A DNA stretch of 64,000 nucleotides from Marinobacter adhaerens HP15. GTDB lineage: Bacteria; Pseudomonadota; Gammaproteobacteria; Pseudomonadales; Oleiphilaceae. The position numbers were made by a program, and so were the translations under genes. The notes beneath the pieces are model-generated. The model was not told the DNA's origin. It worked only from the letters and a program-made list of their open reading frames with translations, and made no database searches. Positions within the stretch are counted from its first letter, which is position 1. Every line of letters begins with the position of its first letter. Location: positions 248,001-312,000 of the forward strand of contig NC_017506.1 in the NCBI RefSeq assembly GCF_000166295.1. The letters are read 5' to 3'. Positions 1 through 8,633 of the stretch are shown here, in pieces.

Positions 1-259
1 GGGTCTCGTACAGGCTGCGCACGAAGTATTCATCCAGCGGGGTCACGAACGCGCCTTTGCGGGGTACGTTGCGGACCAGATGCCGCTTCTCCAGCAGCAG
101 CAAGCCTTCCCGTATGGATCCATGACTGACGTCCATCTGTTTCGCCATGGCGCCCTCGTAGATCCGTTCACCGGAGCGCAGCTGGCCAAAGGCAATCAGG
201 TTTTCGATGTGGCGTGCGACCTGTTCGGTCAGTGTTTCTCTGGGCTTGAAGGCATTCAT
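1..259 (-). CDS. GntR-family transcriptional regulator, N-terminal part (cut by window edge)
   Basis: Reading leftward from the ATG at 259, the frame stays open to the window edge (86 codons). It begins MNAFKPRETLTEQVARHIEN and continues with a winged helix-turn-helix typical of the GntR family: an amphipathic helix, a turn with LRSGERIYEG, a recognition helix around VSHGSIREGLLLLEK, and a wing ending in RKGAFVTP. The C-terminal ligand-binding domain lies outside the window, so the subfamily (FadR/FCD or other) and the effector cannot be given. Its 5' end faces the cardiolipin synthase stop at 343. The 83 bases between them show no clear promoter or terminator. The DNA-binding role is well supported; the targets are unknown. 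Confidence 0.8.
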   Translation of the reverse strand, partial: MNAFKPRETLTEQVARHIENLIAFGQLRSGERIYEGAMAKQMDVSHGSIREGLLLLEKRHLVRNVPRKGAFVTPLDEYFVRSLYET

Positions 260-342
260 GGTGATCTGTCGCTACTGCATACTGGCTGAATCGTCCTGGC
301 ATAGTCGCACATCGGCTATTCCGGAGCCAGTGGACGGATGGC

Positions 343-1776
343 CTATAGCAGTGGCGCCAGCAGGCGGACGGCCCGGCAACACAGACGGAACAGGATCGAC
401 CGATCCTTGTAGTCGCTCTCGATCATCAGGCGGGAATTGTCCAGATCGTGTTCCAGCATGGATTCCACACTCCGGATGAAATGCCTTGCGGTGGTTATGG
501 CGGTGATCTCGAAATTCAATCGCATCGAGCGGTTGTCCATGTTGGCGGTTCCCACCGCCGCGTATCGATCATCCACCAGGATCACTTTCTGATGCATGAA
601 GCCAGGCTGGTAGCGATAGATGCCGATGCCGGTCTTGCAGGCCTGGACGAGGTAAGAGTAAGCCGCCAGGCCAATCAGGCGGCTGTCCGATTTCTCCGGA
701 ATCAGGATTCGTACGTCCACGCCCCGAAGCGCCGCCAACTGAAGGGCGTTCATGATCTGGAAATCCGGAACAAAATAGGGCGAGGCGATCCAGAGCCGGG
801 TGCGGGCATTATTGATGCAATTGAGGAAAAACAGTGTGCAGGTTTCCCAGCTGTCCGCGGGTCCTGTTGGCAGCATCAGCACCTCGTCGTCGCCGGGCTG
901 GTTGTCGACCGGCGCCCAGTCGAGGCTGGGAAAATCGTTGCTGGCCCAGTTCCAGTCTTCCAGCCATGCCAGCTGCAGGCCGGTGACGGCCGGACCCTCA
1001 ATCCGGCAGTGGGTATCGCGCCAGGGTTCCTGGTCCATGGCAGTGCCCAGGTATTCGTCCCCCAGGTTGATGCCACCCACAAAGCCGATCTTGCCGTCGC
1101 AGACCAGCAGTTTCCGGTGGTTCCGGAAATTGATCTGGAACCGCCTCCGGCGGATGTTGCCGTTACCGAACGAGGCCACGCGGGCGCCGGCGGCGGCGAG
1201 CTGGTTCAGGTACTTGCGCGGCAGCCAGACGCTGCCAATGTCGTCATACAGAAACCAGACTTCCACACCCTGGGCCAGTTTGCGCTCGAGAATTGACTTG
1301 ATCCGGCGGCCAACCCGGTCTGACCGCACGATGTAGAACTCCAGGAGGATATAGTGCTCGGCGTCTTCCATGGCTTCGAACAGGGCCTCGAACGTGGCCT
1401 CACCGTCCCTGAGCAGGGTACATCGGTTACCATCGGTGAACGGCTGCCGGCCAAGTCGGCAGAGCACCTGAAGTTCGTCGGTGAACCGTTCGCTGGCGGG
1501 GATGGGTATGGAGGTTGTTTGCTGCTCGAACCGGTTCAGCAGATTGGTCAGGGATTCGTCGCCAAGCCGTCGGGCTTTCACGTAGCCGCCAAACCGATGC
1601 CGCCCGAACAGCACGAACATGGGCACGGCCAGGTAGGGCAGGCCGATCAGGGCAATGACCCAGGCAATGGCGCCCTGTGTCGTCCGATAGGTCAGAAGAA
1701 TACGGTAAATACAGGCAAATGCGCCCAGGTAAACGGCCCCGACCACCAGTGCAACGAGAGACAGCTCGTCCATCAA
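343..1776 (-). CDS. cls: Cardiolipin synthase, phospholipase D superfamily
   Basis: This 477-residue protein has two N-terminal membrane segments (about residues 5-25 and 35-57) followed by two phospholipase D catalytic motifs: H220-x-K222 with D227, and H395-x-K397 with D402. That layout and length are those of bacterial cardiolipin synthases of the ClsA type. These condense two phosphatidylglycerol molecules into cardiolipin and glycerol at the inner membrane. The start codon overlaps the stop of the upstream AraC-type gene by four bases (ATGA), which suggests translational coupling and co-transcription from the regulator's promoter. Both catalytic motifs are intact, so the enzyme should be active. 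The exact paralogue (ClsA or ClsB) cannot be settled without comparison, but the membrane segments favour ClsA. Confidence 0.9.
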   Translation of the reverse strand: MMDELSLVALVVGAVYLGAFACIYRILLTYRTTQGAIAWVIALIGLPYLAVPMFVLFGRHRFGGYVKARRLGDESLTNLLNRFEQQTTSIPIPASERFTDELQVLCRLGRQPFTDGNRCTLLRDGEATFEALFEAMEDAEHYILLEFYIVRSDRVGRRIKSILERKLAQGVEVWFLYDDIGSVWLPRKYLNQLAAAGARVASFGNGNIRRRRFQINFRNHRKLLVCDGKIGFVGGINLGDEYLGTAMDQEPWRDTHCRIEGPAVTGLQLAWLEDWNWASNDFPSLDWAPVDNQPGDDEVLMLPTGPADSWETCTLFFLNCINNARTRLWIASPYFVPDFQIMNALQLAALRGVDVRILIPEKSDSRLIGLAAYSYLVQACKTGIGIYRYQPGFMHQKVILVDDRYAAVGTANMDNRSMRLNFEITAITTARHFIRSVESMLEHDLDNSRLMIESDYKDRSILFRLCCRAVRLLAPLL

Positions 1777-2849
1777 TGCGCTCCCTCATCTGCCCGGTGG
1801 CCGTAGGGCCCCGATGTGCCCAGATGCCGTGCCCGGTACTCTGCCGGTGAGGTGCCGGTCCAGCGCTTGAACGCCCGGCTGAAGGCGCTGAGCTCTGAAA
1901 AACCCAGCAGAAAAGCAATCTCACCCAGAGCGTACTGGTCGGCCGCAACATACCTGAGCGCCTTGTCCTGGCGAACCTGCTCAACCAGGCCATGGAAGCT
2001 CAGGCCTTCCTTCTTGAGCTTGCGGTAGAGCGTCTGGCGGCTCATATGGCATTGCCGGGCAAGGCTGTCAGCATCGATTCTTTCGGTCGCCATCTGCTTC
2101 GAGATCAGTCGACGAATCCTGCGGCCGAACGAGCGGCGGCTCTGAAGCCTCGCCAGCAGCGTATTGACCTGCTTCAGAACTGCCGAATACACGTAGGGAT
2201 TGCGGCGTGGTATCGGGTGCCCCAGATGCCGGCTGTTGAACGCCAGCCGGGTGATACCGCAGTCAAACCGCACCGGACCACCGAGCAGCTTTTCGTATTC
2301 CGCGGCGTACACCGGCGCCGGGTGGGCGATCTCCACCCATTCCGCCCGGATGCCCGGATGAATGAAGTGGCGGGTGCGGGTGATGGCCGCAGCGAGGGTC
2401 CGGTCCATATCCTGCCGGCAGTAATGTTCGGCCATGTCCGGTTGCCAGCAGAGAATGGCCTGGTCGGCGGTCTGTTCGAAGCTCAGAAATACCGACTCGT
2501 TGATCAGCCGATGCAGGCGCACGTATTGGGTAACGGCTTCACCCAGGGTGTCACAGTTGAAAAACACATGCCCGACCAGTCCCATCCGCTCGGGATCCAC
2601 CACTTTTCCGGCGTGCAGCCCGACAGCGGGATCTCCCGTTACCAGCTCGGCGTGTTCCCACAGCCGGTAATGGGCATCGGCGGGCACGCGCCGGTCCGGG
2701 TCGGTGAGCTCCGACATGGCCAGCCCGGTCAGCTGTTCCACCCGTGGCGCATTGAGAACACCCTGGCGTTCCAGATAGTGAACCAGCGCCAGCGTGCTGG
2801 AGGCAGCGACCAGGGGTGCGCTGGTGGAGTCTGATTGGGCAGATGTCAC
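1773..2849 (-). CDS. AraC-family transcriptional regulator with arabinose-binding-like N-terminal domain
   Basis: The C-terminal 100 residues hold the double helix-turn-helix of the AraC family, including CHMSRQTLYRKLKKEGLSF and LGFSELSAFSRAFKRWTG. The N-terminal part resembles the arabinose-binding-type domain of OruR/AraC-like regulators found in Pseudomonas. I chose the GTG at 2849 (product VTSAQSDSTS...) because the frame's extension to 2915 encodes an atypical His/Cys-rich leader, and family members usually start just before the stretch resembling LVHYLERQGV. The longer start at 2915 remains possible. The gene overlaps cls by four bases, so it probably shares a transcript with it. The effector is unknown; a link to membrane lipid composition is inference from the neighbour. 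Confidence 0.8.
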   Translation of the reverse strand: MTSAQSDSTSAPLVAASSTLALVHYLERQGVLNAPRVEQLTGLAMSELTDPDRRVPADAHYRLWEHAELVTGDPAVGLHAGKVVDPERMGLVGHVFFNCDTLGEAVTQYVRLHRLINESVFLSFEQTADQAILCWQPDMAEHYCRQDMDRTLAAAITRTRHFIHPGIRAEWVEIAHPAPVYAAEYEKLLGGPVRFDCGITRLAFNSRHLGHPIPRRNPYVYSAVLKQVNTLLARLQSRRSFGRRIRRLISKQMATERIDADSLARQCHMSRQTLYRKLKKEGLSFHGLVEQVRQDKALRYVAADQYALGEIAFLLGFSELSAFSRAFKRWTGTSPAEYRARHLGTSGPYGHRADEGAH

Positions 2850-2989
2850 GTTGATAGTTAACGACCTGTCATGATGACTGATACAAAATGTCAAGTGGGT
2901 GCAACCGCCTGTCAAGGGTTACCCGTGGCTTTAACGATAGCATCAGGGTATCAGGTTGAAGCAATGGAAAAGCAATCAGGAGGTGTTTT

Positions 2990-3082
2990 ATGGAACAGGA
3001 AATCTTCGTACCTCATACCGAGCTTGAGCGTAAAAACGTGATTGAGCTTGCCGAGTATCTGAACAGCATCTTCTACTGCTGA
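2990..3082 (+). CDS. Putative 30-residue peptide with strong ribosome binding site
   Basis: An ATG at 2990 follows a near-perfect Shine-Dalgarno (AGGAGGTG, about 6 bases upstream) and opens a 30-codon frame beginning MEQEIFVPHTELERK and ending NSIFYC. The peptide is charged and amphipathic, with a single C-terminal cysteine and no signal peptide or membrane segment. An intrinsic terminator begins 28 bases after the stop, so it looks like a short monocistronic message in the gap between two unrelated genes. I do not recognise the family. It could be a microprotein, a modified-peptide precursor, or the coding part of a dual-function small RNA. The ribosome site and terminator are direct observations; expression is inferred. 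Confidence 0.55.
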   Translation: MEQEIFVPHTELERKNVIELAEYLNSIFYC

Positions 3083-3110
3083 TCCTTCAGACGTCACGTC
3101 TATGACCTTC

Positions 3111-3136
3111 AAGCCGGGCTTTGCCCGGCTTTTTTT
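3111..3136 (+). terminator. Intrinsic terminator after the 30-residue peptide gene
   Basis: A perfect 9-bp stem (AAGCCGGGC / GCCCGGCTT) with a TTT loop is followed by a run of T. It lies 28 bases after the peptide stop and about 100 bases before the next gene, so it isolates the short transcript. Confidence 0.85.
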
Positions 3137-3238
3137 CGTCCGCGGAAAATGACCGCTAATACCGGCACTTGCTCGCAAGACTGGCAGTGGTAATGTATCC
3201 GGTCTGAGAACGCAGACCAATCCGGAGAATGACTGCCC

Positions 3239-4036
3239 ATGACTGTTGCGCTGAACCACCGTATTACCGGCGAAGGCCCGCCTCTGATATTGCTGCACGG
3301 GCTGTTCGGCTCCCTGGACAACCTGGGGGGTATCGCCCGCCGTCTGGAAGACCAGTGGCAGATTCACGCACTGGACGAGCGCAACCACGGGAGTTCGCCC
3401 CACACGGATACCATGGACTATCCGGCCATGGCCGCCGACGTCATCGCCTACATGGACGCCCAGGCCCTGGACAAGGTGAGCCTGCTGGGTCATTCCATGG
3501 GTGGCAAGGTGGCGATGCAGGTTGCCCTCCAGGCGCCGGAGCGTGTGGAAAAACTGATCGTGGCCGACATTGCCCCGGTAAACTACAAACCCCGGCACGA
3601 TGCTATTCTGGAAGGGTTGACCAGCATGGATCTGACCGGTGTGCGTTCCCGTCAGGACGCAGACAGGCTGATGGCAGATTTTGTCGAAGAGCCGGGTGTT
3701 CGCCAGTTCCTGCTGAAAAACCTGGAACGGATTCCCCGCGAAGACCAGCAGGAGGGCGGGCCAATGTTCCGGTGGCGGCTCAACCTGCCGGTTATCGATG
3801 CCTGCTATGAGCATCTGGCCAGGGCGCCGGAGGGTGATGGCCCGTTTGATGGTCCTGTGCTGTTTCTGAAGGGCGCGGATTCGGCCTACATCCAGGAAAA
3901 ACACCGGGATGATATCCAGCGACTGTTCCCGCAGGCACAGCTGCGTATTATCCAGGGGACCGGCCACTGGCTGCACGCTGAGAAAGCCGACTCCTTTGCT
4001 GCCCTGTGCCGTCGTTTCCTCAGCGCCGATGAATGA
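3239..4036 (+). CDS. ybfF: Alpha/beta-fold hydrolase, YbfF-like acyl-CoA esterase
   Basis: This 265-residue protein has the alpha/beta-hydrolase layout. It shows an oxyanion-hole segment LLHGLFGSLDN near residue 20, the nucleophile elbow GHSMGGK with Ser86, and a late histidine in GTGHWLHAEK. Length and motifs match the YbfF family of esterases acting on palmitoyl-CoA, malonyl-CoA and similar thioesters in vitro. The ATG at 3239 starts at the usual point for the family. It is the first of four rightward genes (hydrolase, beta-propeller, thioesterase, oxidoreductase) and 102 bases separate it from the next. The physiological substrate is unknown. The family call is firm; the acyl-CoA esterase role is by family only. 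Confidence 0.8.
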   Translation: MTVALNHRITGEGPPLILLHGLFGSLDNLGGIARRLEDQWQIHALDERNHGSSPHTDTMDYPAMAADVIAYMDAQALDKVSLLGHSMGGKVAMQVALQAPERVEKLIVADIAPVNYKPRHDAILEGLTSMDLTGVRSRQDADRLMADFVEEPGVRQFLLKNLERIPREDQQEGGPMFRWRLNLPVIDACYEHLARAPEGDGPFDGPVLFLKGADSAYIQEKHRDDIQRLFPQAQLRIIQGTGHWLHAEKADSFAALCRRFLSADE

Positions 4037-4137
4037 TGGTGCCCTGCGTAGGGCATTTTCCTGCTCACCGGCCCGTCTGCTAAGGTGGGCCAATCGCTGA
4101 CACACGGAATGGACATAACAACAGGCGGGCAGATTGT

Positions 4138-5223
4138 ATGAAATGGCTGATGGTGGGTTTGCTGGTTGTCTTCCTGCTGCTTGGCAGTTTCCTGCTGACT
4201 CCGTCGCCCGTCGACAGCAAAGCCTGGAACCCGCCATCGCCACCTCCGCTGACCGGTGAGGTTGCGCCAAATGAGCGCCTGAGGCTTGCGGACCTGATCG
4301 CCAGGGGCCAGGTATACGGCCCCGAGGACACAGCCGTGAGCGAGGATGGTGTGCTTTATACCGGCACCCAGGATGGCTTCATCGTGCGGGTGTTCCCGGA
4401 TGGCCGGGTTGAAAACTGGTTGTCCACCGATGGTCGGCCCCTGGGCATGGTTTTTGACAGCCAGGGCAATCTCATCGTTGCAGATTCCTGGCGGGGGCTG
4501 CTGTCTATCAGTCCTGAGGGCGAGATCACCGTACTGGCCCGCGAGGCGGAGGGAACGCTGTTCCGCTTCACCGATGACGTCGACATTGCCGATGACGGGC
4601 GCATTTACTTCACCGACGCCAGCTCCAAGTTCCATCAGCCGGAATATATGCTGGATCTTCTGGAAATGCGTCCCCATGGCCGCCTGCTCCGCTACTCTCC
4701 AAAAACCGGCAAGGCCGAGGTTCTCCTGGCCAACCTGCATTTTGCCAATGGTGTTGCGGTATCTCCGGAGGGCGACTATGTGCTGGTTAACGAAACCTGG
4801 AAATACCGCATCCTTCGATACTGGATTCAAGGGCCCAAAGCCGGCCAGGCGGAAGTCTTTGCCGACAATCTGCCCGGTTTTCCCGACAACCTCGCGGTGG
4901 ATGATCAGGGGCGCTACTGGGTGGCGTTTCCTACCCTCAGAGATTCGAGGATGGACGCCATGCACCCCCGGCCCTGGCTCAAGGATCTGGTGGCTAAACT
5001 CCCGAGCAGCCTGAAACCTGCACCACAAGAATATGGTCTTGTGATCGCGTTCGACCGGGACGGTGAGGTTATTACCAGTCTCCACGACACTCGCGGGACC
5101 CATCTGCAGGAAATCACCTCGGTGAATCCTCACGATGGCAACCTGTACTTTGGTTCACTTCACAATGATCGTATTGGTCGGCTACCGTTGCAGGCCATTC
5201 CGGGTCTGGGGGACAGCAACTGA
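4138..5223 (+). CDS. Membrane-anchored SMP-30/strictosidine-synthase-like beta-propeller protein
   Basis: A 361-residue protein with an N-terminal membrane anchor (about residues 3-20) and a repeated beta-propeller pattern, for example GPEDTAVSEDGVLY, GRPLGMVFDSQGNL, FANGVAVSPEGDYVLV and FPDNLAVDDQGRYWV. These blades are typical of the SMP-30/gluconolactonase and strictosidine-synthase superfamily, whose characterised members hydrolyse lactones or lactone-like esters with a bound metal. The domain should face the periplasm. The stop codon shares its last base with the start of the next gene (TGATG), so it is translationally coupled to the thioesterase. Substrate unknown. Marine bacteria often carry such proteins next to acyl-chain enzymes, but any joint role here is inference. 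Confidence 0.75.
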   Translation: MKWLMVGLLVVFLLLGSFLLTPSPVDSKAWNPPSPPPLTGEVAPNERLRLADLIARGQVYGPEDTAVSEDGVLYTGTQDGFIVRVFPDGRVENWLSTDGRPLGMVFDSQGNLIVADSWRGLLSISPEGEITVLAREAEGTLFRFTDDVDIADDGRIYFTDASSKFHQPEYMLDLLEMRPHGRLLRYSPKTGKAEVLLANLHFANGVAVSPEGDYVLVNETWKYRILRYWIQGPKAGQAEVFADNLPGFPDNLAVDDQGRYWVAFPTLRDSRMDAMHPRPWLKDLVAKLPSSLKPAPQEYGLVIAFDRDGEVITSLHDTRGTHLQEITSVNPHDGNLYFGSLHNDRIGRLPLQAIPGLGDSN

Positions 5224-5684
5224 TGCAGCAACACGATATTGACTGGGATTTGCCGGCGCCTTTCACGATCGAGATAGCGGTGCGGCCCGAGGATACCGAT
5301 CGGCTTGGGCACGCCAACAACGTTGTTTACGTACGGTGGCTGGAAGACGTCAGCTGGGCCCACATAGAAAGCCTGGGTATGACCTGGGAGCTGCACGAGA
5401 AAACCGGCAAGGCGATGGCCATTACCCGCACGGAAATCGATTACCTGGCCTCGGCGAACGCCGGCGATCAACTGGTTCTGGGGACCTGGCTCACCGATTA
5501 TGATGGTCGGTTCCGGTCTGCACGGCAGTTCCAGCTCGTTCGTCCCTCGGATGGCAAGACGCTGGTCAGGGCCGTTTCCACTCACGCCTGTGTTGATCTG
5601 AAAACCCAGCGGCCTGCCCGTGCGCCCAAAGAGTTCGCCGAGATTCTCGGTTCCGCTGTGGTAGCCGGAGGCAAAGGGCTGTAG
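5223..5684 (+). CDS. Acyl-CoA thioesterase, hotdog fold (YbgC/FadM-like)
   Basis: This 153-residue protein has a single hotdog domain. Near residue 23 it carries the 4-hydroxybenzoyl-CoA thioesterase signature VRPEDTDRLGHANNVVYVRW, in which the aspartate in the DTDRLGHANN stretch is the family's catalytic residue. Such enzymes hydrolyse acyl-CoA to free acid and CoA in the cytoplasm. Its start overlaps the upstream beta-propeller gene by one base, implying coupled translation. The oxidoreductase gene follows 81 bases downstream. YbgC, FadM and other hotdog thioesterases cannot be told apart here. Confidence 0.85.
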   Translation: MQQHDIDWDLPAPFTIEIAVRPEDTDRLGHANNVVYVRWLEDVSWAHIESLGMTWELHEKTGKAMAITRTEIDYLASANAGDQLVLGTWLTDYDGRFRSARQFQLVRPSDGKTLVRAVSTHACVDLKTQRPARAPKEFAEILGSAVVAGGKGL

Positions 5685-5765
5685 GTCACCCGAGGTCTTT
5701 TGTGCTTTACTTCAGCTAATCTTGTTCAAAGCCAATCCCGTTTAACCTGTTGTCCGGAGATCTTC

Positions 5766-6749
5766 ATGGAAAATACTGCCGATCAGAACGCTGAAGCCAC
5801 GATGCGCCATGTGATCTACGATCGCTTTGGTGAGCGTGACGTCCTGCAAGTGGTTTCGGCCGATGTGCCAGTCCCCGGAGACGATCAGGTGCTCGTCAGA
5901 GTGCACGGTGCCGGACTTAATCCGATCGACTGGAAAACCCGGAAGGGGCTTGGTTTCGCGGCGCGGCAGATCGAGAATTCGTTGCCATGGACGCCTGGTT
6001 ACGATGTCGCCGGAGAGGTTGTCGGAGTGGGTGCTAACGTGACCACCCTTGCCCCCGGTGACCGTGTCATGGGCATGGTCGGATTCCCGGCCGGCGGTGG
6101 CGGTTATGCGCAGTATGCCCTGGCCGCGGCCGATGAACTGGCCATCGTGCCGGAAGAACTGGACCTGGTGTCTGCAGGTGCCTTGCCCCTGGCGGCACTG
6201 ACCGCATGGCAGGCTCTGTTCGAGATGGCGAAACTGGAGTCGGGGCAGAAAATCCTGATCCACGCCGGCGCCGGTGGCGTGGGCCATTTTGCGGTGCAGT
6301 TTGCATTGGAGCGCGGTGCCCATGTCATTGCAACGGCCTCGGCCAGTAAACGGGATTTCCTGGCGGAACTCGGGGTCCACGAGGTGATTGACTACCGCAA
6401 CACGGATATCGCCGAAGAGTGCTATGGTCTGGACGTGGTACTGGACCTTGTTGGCGGTGATACCGGCAAACGCTCCCTGCACACGCTCGGCGAACATGGA
6501 GTCCTCGTGACCATCCCGACGGTTACCGCCGACGAGATCATCAGTGCTGCCGAGGAAATGGGTTTACGCGCCCATGGCATGACTGTGCGTCCCGACGTAT
6601 TTCACCTGGATGAGATTGCCGAGCTGATTGAGGACGGTGACGTCAAGGTGCACATCGAAAAAGCGTTCGCGCTGGACGATGTCGCGCAGGCCCACGAACT
6701 GCTGGAAGGCGGGCACGTGCGCGGCAAGCTGGTGCTAGATTGTCGATGA
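5766..6749 (+). CDS. Zinc-independent MDR-family NADPH:quinone oxidoreductase
   Basis: I start this 327-residue protein at the ATG at 5766, 5 bases after a GGAG site; an in-frame extension to 5700 has no ribosome site. It has the GroES-like N-terminal domain of medium-chain dehydrogenases (GAGLNPIDWKTRKG, PWTPGYDVAGEVVGVG) and the Rossmann dinucleotide motif HAGAGGVGHFAVQFA. The structural-zinc cysteines of alcohol dehydrogenases are absent, pointing to the NADPH:quinone oxidoreductase/zeta-crystallin group, which reduces quinones or alpha,beta-unsaturated carbonyls. Its 3' end overlaps the convergent antiporter gene by 15 bases. Substrate unknown. Confidence 0.85.
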   Translation: MENTADQNAEATMRHVIYDRFGERDVLQVVSADVPVPGDDQVLVRVHGAGLNPIDWKTRKGLGFAARQIENSLPWTPGYDVAGEVVGVGANVTTLAPGDRVMGMVGFPAGGGGYAQYALAAADELAIVPEELDLVSAGALPLAALTAWQALFEMAKLESGQKILIHAGAGGVGHFAVQFALERGAHVIATASASKRDFLAELGVHEVIDYRNTDIAEECYGLDVVLDLVGGDTGKRSLHTLGEHGVLVTIPTVTADEIISAAEEMGLRAHGMTVRPDVFHLDEIAELIEDGDVKVHIEKAFALDDVAQAHELLEGGHVRGKLVLDCR

Positions 6750-8612
6750 GGGTTCCTGATCGGCCGGTTGATCCTGGCTGGCCGATGGTTCTCCTCCCTC
6801 TTTCTCCTTGCGCTCCTTGCGGGCCTGGGGCGGTACCAGGCTGATAAGGATCCAGTCGTTTTCCGGTTTCAGGTCTTTCATGCTGCAAACCGGGGCGACG
6901 TGTTCCTTACTGTCGAACGTGAACAGCACCAGGGCCTGGTTCTGGTATTTGTTCAGGAACTCCTCGTAACCGAATTCCTCGCTCAACTGGGTGGTCTTTA
7001 CGGTGTAGCCCTGGCTCACCAGACTGGCCAGCTTGGCGTAGCTGACGCCATCGAACAGGCCCCGGGTCATCTGTATTTTTTCAGCCGTCTGATGCCGGGC
7101 CTTCTGGTCCTGATCACCTTCGGCCAGGCTGAACACGCACTTGTTCCCGAACCAGTCCAGGAAGTGGTACGTGGCCAGTGAGTTCATGTGCTTGTACGGG
7201 GAGATCACCAGCAGCTTGCCGATGCCTGTCAGGTCCAGATGGGTCGAGGCATGCTCGGAAACCGGGTTGCCGAAGTACACCTGCAGGTTCTCCATGCGGG
7301 CCTGACGGACGTTTTCCCAGTTGGTGTCCGCCAGGGTCACGGGCACCTCATACTTTTTCAGGGCCATGCCAATCATTCGGGCCACCGGATTGGCGCCCAG
7401 GATCAGGAAGCCGTATTCCGCTGGTTCCGCGACCTTCAACAGGCGGGCCACCGGCCGTGCGGTGAGGCTCTGCAGAGTAACGGTGGCGATAATCAGCATA
7501 AACACCAGGGGTACCAGGGCGCCGGCACTCTCATAACCCAGCTTCTGCAGCTGGAAAGCGAACAGCGCTGACACCGCGGCGGCGACGATGCCCCGGGGGG
7601 CGATCCAGCTCAGAAATAGCTTTTCCCGCAAGTTCAGGTTGGTGCCGATGGCCGACAGGAAAATACTCAGGGGGCGGGCTACCAGCATCAGCAGGGCCAG
7701 CACAGCCACCAGGCCCCGACCCAATTCGGCAATTGCCGCAAACTCAACTCGCGCCGCCAGAATAATGAACAGGGCGGATATCAGCAGAACGCTCAGGGAT
7801 TCCTTGAACTCGAGGATGCTCTCTATGGGCACCTGCTTCATGTTGGCCATCCAGATGCCCATGATGGTCACGGTCAGCAGGCCAGACTCATGGGCCAGTT
7901 CGTTCGAAATGGCATAGACGCCGAGCATGAAAGTGAGTGTGCCAGCGTTATGCAGGTACTGCGGAATCCAGTGCTTGCGCAATACGATGCCGTTGAGATA
8001 CCCGGCCACGGCACCGATCACAAAACCCACAGCCAGGGTTTTTCCAAAGATATACAACGAGTGGCCAAACACGTTGCCCTGGCCCCAGGAGACAATCCCC
8101 TCGAATACCAGAACCGCCAGCAGAGCGCCAACGGGGTCAATGATGATGCCTTCCCAGCGCAGTATGTTGGCCAGTTTCGAATCGGGTCGCACGGAGCGCA
8201 GCAGCGGCGCGATAACCGTCGGGCCGGTGACAATCGAGATGGCGCCAAACAGCAGGGCGACTGCCCAGGAGACATCCAGAAGCCAGCGGGCAGCCAGGGT
8301 GCCGATGATGCAGGTGACGATAGAACCGACCGGAATGAGGTTGCGGACCATTTTGCCATGGCCCCGTATCTCCTCGTAGCGCAGGGTCAGGCTGCCCTCA
8401 AACAGGATGATGGCAACGGCCAGGGAAATAACCGGAAACAGCAGATCGCCGAACACCACTTCCGGTGCCAGAAAACCCAGAACAGGCCCGGCCGCAATGC
8501 CACCCGCCAACAGGAAAAGGATGGCGGGCATACGCACGCGCCAGGCAAGCCACTGGCAGAACAATGATAAAACGCCAATGCTGGCAAGAAGCAGGACAGT
8601 GCTGACTGGCAT
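6735..8612 (-). CDS. CPA1-family cation:proton antiporter with C-terminal nucleotide-binding domain
   Basis: About 400 N-terminal residues form a dozen hydrophobic helices of the Na+/H+ exchanger fold, including the transport-site region GAISIVTGPTVIAPLLR and a second acidic stretch IIIDPVGALLAVLVFEG. The last 220 residues form a soluble Rossmann-like domain (FLILGANPVARMIGMALKK) similar to the RCK/TrkA-N domains that gate K+ channels and KefC-type antiporters, plus a hydrophilic tail. It should exchange Na+ or K+ for H+ across the inner membrane under nucleotide control, useful in seawater. It starts 21 bases after the tcdA stop, so the two are probably co-transcribed. Ion preference is not readable from sequence. 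Confidence 0.85.
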   Translation of the reverse strand: MPVSTVLLLASIGVLSLFCQWLAWRVRMPAILFLLAGGIAAGPVLGFLAPEVVFGDLLFPVISLAVAIILFEGSLTLRYEEIRGHGKMVRNLIPVGSIVTCIIGTLAARWLLDVSWAVALLFGAISIVTGPTVIAPLLRSVRPDSKLANILRWEGIIIDPVGALLAVLVFEGIVSWGQGNVFGHSLYIFGKTLAVGFVIGAVAGYLNGIVLRKHWIPQYLHNAGTLTFMLGVYAISNELAHESGLLTVTIMGIWMANMKQVPIESILEFKESLSVLLISALFIILAARVEFAAIAELGRGLVAVLALLMLVARPLSIFLSAIGTNLNLREKLFLSWIAPRGIVAAAVSALFAFQLQKLGYESAGALVPLVFMLIIATVTLQSLTARPVARLLKVAEPAEYGFLILGANPVARMIGMALKKYEVPVTLADTNWENVRQARMENLQVYFGNPVSEHASTHLDLTGIGKLLVISPYKHMNSLATYHFLDWFGNKCVFSLAEGDQDQKARHQTAEKIQMTRGLFDGVSYAKLASLVSQGYTVKTTQLSEEFGYEEFLNKYQNQALVLFTFDSKEHVAPVCSMKDLKPENDWILISLVPPQARKERKEKEGGEPSASQDQPADQEPSSTI

Positions 8613-8633
8613 AATGGTTTCAGTTCCGTTGAT

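Noticed and set aside
2990..3136. The 30-residue frame as a leader peptide of an attenuator
   Set aside because: It has no run of one regulatory codon, and the terminator is followed by a distant unrelated gene with its own upstream region.
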